DNA of 63,653 nucleotides from an uncultured Mollicutes bacterium (lineage in GTDB: Bacteria; Bacillota_I; Bacilli_A; RFN20; CAG-826), in the NCBI GenBank assembly GCA_900540385.1, contig UQFY01000012.1:1-63653 (forward strand), given 5' to 3'. The notes beneath the pieces are model-generated. The model saw only the letters and a program-made list of their open reading frames with translations. It did not search any database and had not been told where the DNA came from. Shown piece by piece: positions 48,321 through 57,367 of the stretch (its first letter is position 1; each line of letters starts with the position of its first letter). Position numbers and translations under genes: made by a program.

Positions 48321-51300
48321 AAAACAATTCCTAACCGAATTCCCTGGCCCAAACGGAAAAAACTATCCTGTCGGCCTTAACCATCGTGTCAATTTCGGAA
48401 AGATTTCCGGCTCTTTGGATCTTCCTTACTTGGTTGCTGTCCAAACCAAATCTTTCAATTGGTTCAAAGAAACTGGAATTGACGAAGTTTTTAGAGAAGT
48501 ATTCCCAATCGTTAACAATAACGAAACAATTTCCTTGGAATACGAAAGCTGCCATTTTGAAGAGCCTGAATATAAGCCTCTCGAATGCAAAGAAGAAGAT
48601 TTAACCTATTGCAGCAAACTTAAAGCCACCCTCTTATTAAGAAATAAAGAAGATGGCCAAATCAAAAAATCTGAAGTCTACATGGGCGATGTCCCAATGA
48701 TGACAAACAGTGGTACTTTCATTATTAACGGTACCGAAAAAGTCGTTGTTTCCCAGATTATTCGTTCTGCTGGCGCCTATTTTGAGAATCCAAATGAAAA
48801 AGGCGTCGAATACCATGCTGAATTAATTCCTACTAGAGGAACATGGATCGAATTTGAGAACACAAACAAAGGACTCATTTTCGTCGATATTGACCATTCA
48901 CAAAACGCTTCGCACAAATTACCTGCGACAATCATTTTCAAAGCGTTAGGCTTCTCCGAAGAAGATATCACCGATTTATTTGGTGATTCCGAAGCTTTGG
49001 TCAATACCATCAATAAAGACAAGGCAAGAGACAATGCGAATAAAGCCTTGATCGAAATCTTTAAGAAATTAAAACCAGGCGAACCTGTTACCAAAGAAGG
49101 AACCATCAATTTCTTGGTCCAACGTTTCTTTGATGAAAAACGTTATGACTTAGGTCGTGCAGGTCGTTTTAAACTCACCCAAAAACTCGGCATTTATGGC
49201 CGTTTAGCAGGACGTGTTCTTGCGGAACCTCTTATCTCTGCCGATGGTGAAATCGCCATGAACAAAAATGGCGAAGCCATGATTGCGGGTTATACTTTAA
49301 CCAAAGAAGACGTGGAAATGCTTCGTGACGAAGAATTCTTCGAACAAGGCGCCATGGAAAAAGATCTCGCTGACAAAATCAATCCTGATTTTGCAATTGG
49401 ATCCACCAAAATCAACGTCGTTAAAGTACATGCCAAAGACAAGGTTACCGAAAAGGTTATCAACATCATTGGTACCTCTTTGGAACTTTCTGGCATCATT
49501 GAAGGAACAAAGCCTCTTCTTTGCCTCGCAGTGCCTGATATTCTCGCTTGCTTCTCCTATTTCGAGAACGTGCGTGAAGGCGTCGGAAGCTTAGATGATA
49601 TCGATAATTTAGGAAACCGTCGTGTACGTTGCGTTGGTGAACTCTTACAGAATCAATTCCGTATGGGTCTTACCAAGATGAGCAAGACAATCATTCAAAG
49701 AATGAACACGACCGTGGACTTCTCTGAAGCAAAACCACAAGCCTTTGTTTCTATCCGTCCACTCACTTCCTCCATCCATGAGTTCTTCAATACTTCCCAA
49801 CTTTCTCAACTTATGGACCAAGTCAACCCTCTTTCGGAACTTGCCAATAAGCGTCGTCTTTCCGCTTTAGGACCTGGTGGTCTTACCCGTGAAAGAACAA
49901 CCATGGCGGTGCGTGACGTTCACTACACCCACTATGGCCGTATTTGCCCTATTGAAACTCCAGAAGGTCAGAACGTTGGTTTAATCAACAACTTATCTAC
50001 CTATGCGAAGATCAATAAATTAGGCTTTATTGAGACTCCATATCGTAAGGTCTTCAAAATCACCGATAAAGATGGTATTACCCACGTCTATGTTTCTGAC
50101 GAGGCTGAATATCTTTCTGCCGATGATGAAAAAGGACTTTATATCGCTGAAGCGAATATGAACACTTCCGATGCAATGGAATTGACCATTGATGGGAAGA
50201 AAGAAATCGTCAAAGAAATCTTAGATGATGAAGTGGTTACAAGACACGACGATGACAACATCATCGTGAGCAAACAACTCATTTCCTACGTTGACGTTTC
50301 TCCAAAACAAATCGTTTCTGTCGCAGCTGCTTGTATTCCATTCCTTGAACACGATGACTCTACTCGTGCTTTGATGGGTGCGAACATGCAACGTCAGGCC
50401 CTTCCATTACTTCAACCAGAACTCCCATATGTCGCAACCGGCATGGAACGTTCTGTTGCTCATGACTCCGGCTTAGCTGTGGTCGCAAGAGAAGATGGCC
50501 TTGTCACTTATGTTGATAGCACAGAAATCACCGTCAAAGAGGAAGAAGGGGAGCATACTTATTTCTTACGCAAATTCGAGCGTTCGAACCAGGGTACATG
50601 CATCAACCAAACCCCAATCGTCCATGAAGGTGATCAAATTAAGAAAGGTGATGTCATTGCTGATGGCCCATCCATGAAGAATGGTGAATTAGCCTTAGGA
50701 CACAACCTCTTAATCGCTTATATGACTTGGAACGGCTATAACTACGAAGACGCCGTTATCATGTCTGAAAAGATGATTAAAAACGACACCTATACTTCCA
50801 TCCACATTGAAGTCTATGATGTCGAATGCCGTGAAATCAAAGGAGGAGACTCCGAAGAAATCACCCGTGATATTCCAAATGTTGGCGAAGACGCTAAGAA
50901 ATACCTCGACGAAAGAGGCATCATCATCCCTGGCGCTGAAGTCAAAGAAGGGGATATCCTTGTTGGTAAGACCACACCAAAAGGCAGAGTCGATCCAACT
51001 CCAGAAGAGAAACTCTTAATGTCCATCTTTGCTGAAAAGGTGAACGAAGCAAAAGACACCTCCCTCCGTGTTCCTCACGGTGGACAAGGTATTGTCTTGA
51101 AAGTCAAATGTTTCTCCCGTCGTCATAAAGACCCACTCGCTCCAGGCGTTATCGAAAAAATCCGTGTCTACATCATCCAGAAGAGAAAGATCTCCGAAGG
51201 TGATAAGATGTCCGGCCGTCACGGTAACAAGGGCGTTATCTCGAAGATTCTTCCAGTGGAAGATATGCCATTCTTACCAGATGGCACCCCAATTGATATG

Positions 51301-52089
51301 ATGCTTTCTCCAATGGGCGTTCCTTCCCGTATGAATATCGGTCAGGTCTTCGAAGTTCAACTCGGCTTAGCGTGCCGTAAACTCAATATGAGAGTTGCGA
51401 CCCCAGTCTTCGATGGCTTAACCAGTGAAGAAATCTCCAAACTCATGGTCCAAGCTGGATTATCTAGCGATGGTAAGACCATTCTCTATGATGGACAAAC
51501 CGGTGAACGTTATCCTGAACGTATTGCTGTCGGTGTCCAGTACATGATCAAACTCAACCACATGGTTGATGATAAATTACATGCCCGTAGCGTCGGACCG
51601 TATAGCTTAATCACCTTGCAACCTCTCGGTGGTAAGGCACAAAACGGTGGTCAGCGTTTCGGTGAAATGGAAGTCTGGGCTTTGGAAGCCTATGGCGCAG
51701 CCCATACCCTCCAAGAAATGATGACCGTCAAATCCGATGACCGCGTTGGAAGAAGAAAGACCTATGAAGCAATAATCAAAGGCAATCCACTTCCAAAAGC
51801 CGGTATGCCAGAAGCCTTCAAAGTCTTTACAAAAGAACTCAAAGGCCTTTGTATGGATGTCACTCTTTATGATAAGAATGGTGAATCCATCAATATGGAT
51901 AACCTTGTGAAAGACGCCTTAATCGAAGAAAGAAAGATTAATTCCGCTATCCGTAACCTCTCTAGCAATCATGGAAACGTGAGTGAAGATGAGGCTCCAG
52001 AAGAAGAGGAAAGCTCTCTCGATGATGCGTTACAAGCTGCTGCTGAAGAGGGACTTACCACCACAAGTGACCTCTCCCATAACGAATAA
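48310..52089 (+). CDS. rpoB: RNA polymerase beta subunit
   Basis: This 1259-residue protein has all main conserved blocks, including the rifampicin pocket SQLSQLMDQVNPLSELANKRRLSALGPGGL, the KRNxxIG-like GRICPIETPEGQNVGLI, and the C-terminal GEMEVWALEAYGAAHTLQEM. In the pocket, the residue equal to E. coli H526 is Asn (N513 here), and the one equal to F514 is Leu. Asn at this site is reported as the cause of natural rifampicin insensitivity in mollicutes. A short acidic C-terminal tail follows. Confidence 0.98.
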   Translation: MPNEKQFLTEFPGPNGKNYPVGLNHRVNFGKISGSLDLPYLVAVQTKSFNWFKETGIDEVFREVFPIVNNNETISLEYESCHFEEPEYKPLECKEEDLTYCSKLKATLLLRNKEDGQIKKSEVYMGDVPMMTNSGTFIINGTEKVVVSQIIRSAGAYFENPNEKGVEYHAELIPTRGTWIEFENTNKGLIFVDIDHSQNASHKLPATIIFKALGFSEEDITDLFGDSEALVNTINKDKARDNANKALIEIFKKLKPGEPVTKEGTINFLVQRFFDEKRYDLGRAGRFKLTQKLGIYGRLAGRVLAEPLISADGEIAMNKNGEAMIAGYTLTKEDVEMLRDEEFFEQGAMEKDLADKINPDFAIGSTKINVVKVHAKDKVTEKVINIIGTSLELSGIIEGTKPLLCLAVPDILACFSYFENVREGVGSLDDIDNLGNRRVRCVGELLQNQFRMGLTKMSKTIIQRMNTTVDFSEAKPQAFVSIRPLTSSIHEFFNTSQLSQLMDQVNPLSELANKRRLSALGPGGLTRERTTMAVRDVHYTHYGRICPIETPEGQNVGLINNLSTYAKINKLGFIETPYRKVFKITDKDGITHVYVSDEAEYLSADDEKGLYIAEANMNTSDAMELTIDGKKEIVKEILDDEVVTRHDDDNIIVSKQLISYVDVSPKQIVSVAAACIPFLEHDDSTRALMGANMQRQALPLLQPELPYVATGMERSVAHDSGLAVVAREDGLVTYVDSTEITVKEEEGEHTYFLRKFERSNQGTCINQTPIVHEGDQIKKGDVIADGPSMKNGELALGHNLLIAYMTWNGYNYEDAVIMSEKMIKNDTYTSIHIEVYDVECREIKGGDSEEITRDIPNVGEDAKKYLDERGIIIPGAEVKEGDILVGKTTPKGRVDPTPEEKLLMSIFAEKVNEAKDTSLRVPHGGQGIVLKVKCFSRRHKDPLAPGVIEKIRVYIIQKRKISEGDKMSGRHGNKGVISKILPVEDMPFLPDGTPIDMMLSPMGVPSRMNIGQVFEVQLGLACRKLNMRVATPVFDGLTSEEISKLMVQAGLSSDGKTILYDGQTGERYPERIAVGVQYMIKLNHMVDDKLHARSVGPYSLITLQPLGGKAQNGGQRFGEMEVWALEAYGAAHTLQEMMTVKSDDRVGRRKTYEAIIKGNPLPKAGMPEAFKVFTKELKGLCMDVTLYDKNGESINMDNLVKDALIEERKINSAIRNLSSNHGNVSEDEAPEEEESSLDDALQAAAEEGLTTTSDLSHNE

Positions 52090-52107
52090 TAGGAGGAAGA
52101 AAGAATT

Positions 52108-55100
52108 ATGTTTGATATCAACAATTTAGCCGCAATGCAAGTTGGACTTGCTTCCCCTGAAACAATTCGTAACTGGTCTCATGGTGAGGTTATCAACTCT
52201 GAAACCATCAACTATCGTTCTCATAAACCAGAATTTGGTGGCTTATTCTGCGAACAAATCTTCGGTCCTGTGAAGGATTATGAATGCTCTTGTGGCAAAT
52301 ATAAGAAGATGCGTTTCCAAGGCACTACTTGTGAGAAGTGCCACGTTGAAGTCATTTCCAAAGAGTGGAGAAGAGAAAGATTCGGTCATATCGAACTTGT
52401 CTCTCCTTGCACCCACATCTGGTATTTAAAAGGAATTCCTTCCCGTATCGGCTTAGTGCTCGATATGTCACCAAAAGAGCTTGAAGAAATCGTTTATTTC
52501 GCTGGACACATCTGCTTAAACCCAGGTACATCCACCGTCTTAAAGAAGAAAGAATTCTTCAATGACTCCGAAGATTCTAGAAACACCTTCGTCAATGCCA
52601 TCCTTGCTTTCAAGGATCAAATTCCAGAAGGCAGTGCTGATTCTTTAAAAGCAGAAGAAATCATCGCTCGTTTACAAAACCGTAACGAAACCTTTGACTT
52701 CCTCTCTACAACCGCCTTTGTTGCCAAATACACCGGTGCTGAATTCGGTGAAGGTGCCGCTTCCATCAAACGTCTTCTTCAAGAAGTCGATTTGGAAGAG
52801 GAATACAAAACCTTAACCGCCAAGATTCATGATGCAACCGGTCAAGCTCGTTTGAAATTAGCGAAGAGACTCGAAGTTATCGAAGCTTTCCGTAATTCCA
52901 ACCAGAAGCCAGAATGGATGGTTCTTGATGTTATCCCTGTGATTCCACCAGAGCTCCGTCCTATGCTTCAACTTGATGGTGGACGTTTCACCGATTCTGA
53001 TATCAACGACCTTTATCGTCGTGTTATCATCCGTAACAATCGTTTAAAGAAATTAATCGAAAACAACTCCCCAAGCGTCATTCTCATGAACGAGAAACGT
53101 ATGCTTCAGGAAGCGGTTGACGCTTTAATCGATAACGGACGTCGTGGCAAACCTACCCCAGGTAAGAATGGCCGTCCTTTGAAGTCTCTTTCTAGCGGCT
53201 TAAAAGGTAAGCAAGGTCGTTTCAGACAAAACTTACTCGGTAAGCGTGTCGATTATTCTGGCCGTTCCGTTATTGCCGTCGGTCCATCCTTAAAGATGTA
53301 TCAATGTGGTCTTCCACGTGAGATGGCCGTTCAACTTTTACGTCCATTTATTGCTGCAATCCTCTTAAAGAGAGGTGTTGTCACCGCTCATAGACAAGCA
53401 GATAAGCTTATCGATGCCTATGATCCAAAGGTGTATGACATTGTTGAAGAGATTATTGGCCAACACCCAGTTCTCCTTAACCGTGCTCCTACCCTTCATA
53501 GACTTTCTATCCAAGCCTTCCAACCTGTCTTGGTTGATGGCCACGCTATCCGTTTACACCCACTCGTTTGCCCTGGCTTCAACGCCGACTTCGATGGTGA
53601 CCAGATGGCTGTTCACGTCCCTCTTGGAAAAGCAGCTCAAGAAGAAGCGCTCGATTTGATGCTCGCTTCGAATAACATCCTTGGTCCAAAAGATGGTAAA
53701 GCCATCGTCATTCCTTCTCAGGACATGGTCTTAGGAAACTACTACCTTACTGAAGAAGAATCCCGCGTCGATATGCTTAACCGTGCAAGAGATATCCGCA
53801 AGGTTACCGTTTATGACGAAGCGGAAAAGACTGCTAACGAAAAAGCCGCTCTTCAACAAGAAGAATATTCCAAACAAGAAGGCAGAATCTTTGGCTCTGT
53901 CCAAGCAGTTATGGAAGCCTACGAGACCGGATCCATTCAAATCCATACCCGTATCGTTGTTCCAGCCAAAGCTCTTCATAAGACATTTGGCGATGATTTA
54001 AGCGTTTACGCTTTGCCAAGCGATGTGGAGAATAAATACCTTATTACCACCGTTGGTAAGATCATCTTCAACGAACTCTTCCCAGATGATTTCGTCTTCA
54101 TTAACTCCAATAAGCCAGCCAGCATCAACCGCGACGCGATTGAATCTTGGTTCGTTTCTCCAAAAGAACTTCAAGAGAAACATGACGCTTTAGAGGAAAA
54201 GATTGCTAAACTCTCTGACGAAGATGCAGTCAAATATCTCGTTAACACCTACTTCAAGAAAGGCGATGCCTATCTTGATGAACACTATAAAGATTCCGAC
54301 TTCGTGGAACTTGCTAAGATCGCTCTCTCCTTACATAAAGAAGAAGATAACCTTGGCGAATATATCTGCTTAAGTAATCTCCGTAAAGCTATTGCTAAGA
54401 AAGATATCGGTTCCATCATCGATATGGTCTTCCATAAATACGATATGAAAGACGAAAGACAAGTCGAATCCAAACCTTCCAAGACTTCTGCAATCTTAGA
54501 CAAGATTAAAGATCAAGGCTTCAAATATTCCACCATTTCTTCCGTTACAATCGCCTTATCCGATATTAAAGATATTAAGAATAAGGACGGATTCGTTAAA
54601 GCCGGTCAAGAAAAGGTCGAGAAGATTAACGAAGCCTATAACGAAGGCTACATCACCAACGAAGAACGTTATAAGCAAGTCATTAACATTTGGACTGCCG
54701 TTACTGATCAAGTCGCAGGTGAGGTTGCTGCTTACATGAAGAAAGATAACCGTAACCCATTGATCATCATGGCTGATTCTGGTGCTCGTGGCTCCTTAGC
54801 CAACTTCAAACAGTTAATTGGTATGAAGGGCTTGGTTTCTAACCCTAAGAACGAAGCTATCGAACTTCCAATTATTTCTTCCTACCGTACTGGTGTTAAG
54901 GTCAACGAATTCTTCATCAATACCCACGGTGCTCGTAAGGGTGGTGCGGATACTGCTTTGAAGACGGCTGACTCTGGCTACTTAACAAGACGTCTTGTCG
55001 ACGTTTCTCAAGATGTCATCGTCCGTGAGGATGATTGCCATTGCGATCATGGCTATAAAGTCAGAAAAATCGAAAAGAAGACAGCAGCTGGAAACATGGA

Positions 55101-56280
55101 AGTCATCGCTTCTATCTCCTCCCGTATCAATGGCCGTTATGCCATGCACGATATCGTCAATCCAACGACTGGCGAAATCATTGTTCCAGGCAACACCTTA
55201 ATTAGTGAAGCCCAAGCGCAAGAAGTGGAAAAAGCAGGTATCGAAGAAGTGGAAATCCGTTCCATCTTCACTTGCCAAACCAAGGAAGGCGTTTGCCGTC
55301 ATTGTTATGGTCTTAATATGGCGACTGGTCACCTTGTTGAACTTGGTGAAGCCGTTGGTATTATGGCTGCTCAATCCATTGGTGAACCTGGTACTCAGCT
55401 TACAATGCGTGTCTTCCACACTGGTGGTATGGCTGGTGAAGATATTACTTCCGGTCTTCCACGTGTCCAAGAACTTGTTGAAGCTCGTAATCCAAAAGGA
55501 CAAGCTATCATCGCTAAATTTGCCGGTGTTGTCACCAATATCGAACATAAAGACGATGGTGCTGCCGTTGTCACTATCACCTCTTCTGCTAAGAGCACGG
55601 TGGAAAGTAGTACTGCTGAAGTGGAAACCTATGATGTCCCACGTAATGCTAAACTTGCCGACAACATTAAAGTTGGCGGTCTTGTCGAAGCTGGTGGATT
55701 CATCACCAAAGGTTCTAAGAAACTTCAAGACTTACTCGATTACACCGATGTTTCTACAGTTGAGAGCTACTTGTTAAGAGAAATCAAGATGGTTTATGCC
55801 GCACAGGGTATCGAACTCTCCGACAAACACCTTGAAATCATCATCCGTCAAATGTTACGTAAGATGTTCATCACCGATTCTGGTGACACCAACCTCTTAC
55901 CAGGCACAAGAGTGGATATCGATCGTTATACCGAAGCCAACCAAATCGCCCTTGCTAATGACAAACGTCCAGCTATTGGCCGTCCATTAATCTTGGGTAT
56001 CACCAAGGCTGCTTTGGAAACCGAATCCTTCCTCTCTGCCGCTTCCTTCCAGGAAACAACCCGTGTTCTTACCGACGCTGCCATTAAGGCAAAACGCGAT
56101 AACCTCCACGGTTTGAAAGAGAATGTCATCACTGGCAAACTCATTCCTACCGGATCTGGCTTATACACCGAAGAAGAAGAGAAAGAACGTCTTTCTCATT
56201 TCGATGTCTTGACCAAGATGAAAGAAGTCAAAGCTCAATATGTCGAAGCGCATGACCGCAAAGACAATTTGAACGACTAG
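52108..56280 (+). CDS. rpoC: RNA polymerase beta' subunit
   Basis: This 1390-residue protein has the N-terminal zinc ribbon (CSCGKYKKMRFQGTTCEKCHVEV), the catalytic loop NADFDGDQMAVHVPLG that binds magnesium, a trigger loop region, and the second zinc site (CHCDHG, CQTKEGVCRHCYG). It is longer than the Bacillus subunit (about 1200). The extra sequence seems to lie between the catalytic core and the bridge-helix region, about residues 620-850. It starts 18 nt after rpoB with AGGAGGA. Confidence 0.98.
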   Translation: MFDINNLAAMQVGLASPETIRNWSHGEVINSETINYRSHKPEFGGLFCEQIFGPVKDYECSCGKYKKMRFQGTTCEKCHVEVISKEWRRERFGHIELVSPCTHIWYLKGIPSRIGLVLDMSPKELEEIVYFAGHICLNPGTSTVLKKKEFFNDSEDSRNTFVNAILAFKDQIPEGSADSLKAEEIIARLQNRNETFDFLSTTAFVAKYTGAEFGEGAASIKRLLQEVDLEEEYKTLTAKIHDATGQARLKLAKRLEVIEAFRNSNQKPEWMVLDVIPVIPPELRPMLQLDGGRFTDSDINDLYRRVIIRNNRLKKLIENNSPSVILMNEKRMLQEAVDALIDNGRRGKPTPGKNGRPLKSLSSGLKGKQGRFRQNLLGKRVDYSGRSVIAVGPSLKMYQCGLPREMAVQLLRPFIAAILLKRGVVTAHRQADKLIDAYDPKVYDIVEEIIGQHPVLLNRAPTLHRLSIQAFQPVLVDGHAIRLHPLVCPGFNADFDGDQMAVHVPLGKAAQEEALDLMLASNNILGPKDGKAIVIPSQDMVLGNYYLTEEESRVDMLNRARDIRKVTVYDEAEKTANEKAALQQEEYSKQEGRIFGSVQAVMEAYETGSIQIHTRIVVPAKALHKTFGDDLSVYALPSDVENKYLITTVGKIIFNELFPDDFVFINSNKPASINRDAIESWFVSPKELQEKHDALEEKIAKLSDEDAVKYLVNTYFKKGDAYLDEHYKDSDFVELAKIALSLHKEEDNLGEYICLSNLRKAIAKKDIGSIIDMVFHKYDMKDERQVESKPSKTSAILDKIKDQGFKYSTISSVTIALSDIKDIKNKDGFVKAGQEKVEKINEAYNEGYITNEERYKQVINIWTAVTDQVAGEVAAYMKKDNRNPLIIMADSGARGSLANFKQLIGMKGLVSNPKNEAIELPIISSYRTGVKVNEFFINTHGARKGGADTALKTADSGYLTRRLVDVSQDVIVREDDCHCDHGYKVRKIEKKTAAGNMEVIASISSRINGRYAMHDIVNPTTGEIIVPGNTLISEAQAQEVEKAGIEEVEIRSIFTCQTKEGVCRHCYGLNMATGHLVELGEAVGIMAAQSIGEPGTQLTMRVFHTGGMAGEDITSGLPRVQELVEARNPKGQAIIAKFAGVVTNIEHKDDGAAVVTITSSAKSTVESSTAEVETYDVPRNAKLADNIKVGGLVEAGGFITKGSKKLQDLLDYTDVSTVESYLLREIKMVYAAQGIELSDKHLEIIIRQMLRKMFITDSGDTNLLPGTRVDIDRYTEANQIALANDKRPAIGRPLILGITKAALETESFLSAASFQETTRVLTDAAIKAKRDNLHGLKENVITGKLIPTGSGLYTEEEEKERLSHFDVLTKMKEVKAQYVEAHDRKDNLND

Positions 56281-56293
56281 TCCATAAACAAAT

Positions 56294-56324
56294 AAAGAGG
56301 CCGCCTCGGCGGTCTCTTTTTTGT
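56294..56324 (+). terminator. Terminator of rpoBC
   Basis: AAAGAGGCCGC and GCGGTCTCTTT form a long GC-rich stem (one G-U pair) with loop CTCG, followed by TTTTTTG. Confidence 0.95.
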
Positions 56325-56657
56325 TATGATTGAAAAAGGAAAGGCCTGTAAGAGGACGGCTATATGTCATTACTTGTTTCAACCGCCTGTTTGAATATCT
56401 TCTGAATATGCTGGACAACGCGCCAAACAAATGCAGATATGCTTTCGTGATGAGGATATGTGTTTTGCTTCAAACGATACGAAACAGTATCGTTAGCCGA
56501 TGCAAGATACGAGTCAAGTTCAACCCCTGGTCTTCTTAAATGTTTCACATCAAATGATAGCTAACAAAGGTGTTAAACTACCAAAAACGGGTTTTGTTTT
56601 ATGCTGGTTATTTTTACGATAAAATAAATTGAAAAAAATGAAGAGGGTGAACAAACC
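56325..56657. other. Unexplained intergenic spacer
   Basis: This 333-nt region has no convincing gene. Two overlapping short ORFs on opposite strands (69 codons at 56330-56539 +, 62 codons at 56360-56548 -) show no recognisable motif. It contains a strong hairpin AACGATAC-GAAACA-GTATCGTT (56473-56494). The GC content of 56330-56545 looks higher than the flanking A/T-rich DNA. It may be a gene remnant or an untranslated RNA. A promoter for the next gene is at the end (TAAAAT 56620-56625). Confidence 0.4.
56595..56632 (+). promoter_or_regulatory. Promoter of the lipoprotein gene
   Basis: TTGTTT (56595-56600) and TAAAAT (56620-56625) have a 19-nt spacer, with +1 about 56632; GAGGGTGA precedes the ATG. 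Confidence 0.5.
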
Positions 56658-57233
56658 ATGAAACGAAATTGTTTTTCTCGTCTAGTCTTTGGAACAATCA
56701 TTCCTATTTGCTTAACCATGCTTTTTGGGTGCACAACTAATACTCCTATACTTACTCAGTTTAATCAATATTTCATTACATTCACTGAATTAGTTGAAAA
56801 AATGAATGAATTTCAAAAAGTCTACGAAGAAAACGAAAAATTCATGTTTAAAATTTCAAATAACTATTCTTATAAAACTACATATGGAATTAAGGGCGTC
56901 TGTTATTGCCCATTGGCAACAGAAGTTCACAAATCTCACAAAGAAGGAGAAAAATGCCCAAACTTCCGTTATCGACAACCCTATTACAAATTAAGTGGTG
57001 GGGGAACGGCTAAAGATGTGTACGTGTATTATTTGGATGAGATAGAGTTTGATGTTTCATCCTTATATTGGGATAGTCTTTTAATAACGCCAGACCCTAA
57101 TGCGGATGTCTCATTCCCAAATCGATATACATTAAAAGATAAAAATGGTTCCAAAGTTGTAAAAGTTGAATGCTTTGATGATTTTTCCAAAAAAGACAAT
57201 CTTCTTAGTGACATTATTAATTTATTAAAATAA
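56658..57233 (+). CDS. Lipoprotein of unknown function
   Basis: This 191-residue protein has a lipoprotein signal peptide (KRNCFSRLVFGTIIPICLTMLFGC, lipobox LFGC). The mature part has a probable helix or coiled coil (ITFTELVEKMNEFQKVYEENEKF), then a mixed domain with a Cys/His-containing segment (GVCYCPLATEVHKSHKEGEKCPNF). That segment is four cysteines with histidine and might bind a metal. I do not recognise the family. The codons are more A/T-rich than in the neighbouring rpo genes, suggesting low expression or recent arrival. Confidence 0.72.
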   Translation: MKRNCFSRLVFGTIIPICLTMLFGCTTNTPILTQFNQYFITFTELVEKMNEFQKVYEENEKFMFKISNNYSYKTTYGIKGVCYCPLATEVHKSHKEGEKCPNFRYRQPYYKLSGGGTAKDVYVYYLDEIEFDVSSLYWDSLLITPDPNADVSFPNRYTLKDKNGSKVVKVECFDDFSKKDNLLSDIINLLK

Positions 57234-57288
57234 CATCTTTCTCCAAAAAGGAAATGATTTTAAGAGCTTACTAGGAAAAACACAACGG

Positions 57289-57304
57289 CCCCATTTTTAT
57301 GGGG
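57289..57304 (+). repeat. Intergenic hairpin
   Basis: CCCCAT-TTTT-ATGGGG is a perfect 6-bp stem. It may be a weak terminator for the lipoprotein gene, though no T-tract follows. Confidence 0.5.
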
Positions 57305-57329
57305 GAGATATTCATAAACGTGTTATCTT

Positions 57330-57367
57330 TTGAACTAATAAAATGATTTTTGCTACAATACTCTTTA
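57330..57367 (+). promoter_or_regulatory. Leaderless-type promoter of the glycosyltransferase gene
   Basis: TTGAAC (57330-57335) and extended TGCTACAAT (-10 TACAAT 57354-57359) with an 18-nt spacer. The -10 ends 7 nt before ATG 57367, and no ribosome site is present. This sets the start at 57367 and not at the upstream ATG 57343. Confidence 0.65.

Noticed and set aside
55198..55777. Long open frames on both strands inside rpoC
   Set aside because: They lie fully within a conserved part of rpoC and have no protein features.
56330..56548. Two short ORFs after rpoC (69 codons +, 62 codons -), considered as transposase remnants
   Set aside because: I cannot match either to a transposase family, and no terminal inverted repeats or target duplication are visible. 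Reported only as an unexplained spacer.
57343..57366. Upstream ATG at 57343 for the glycosyltransferase
   Set aside because: The -10 element TACAAT at 57354-57359 lies downstream of it, so it would not be in the transcript.
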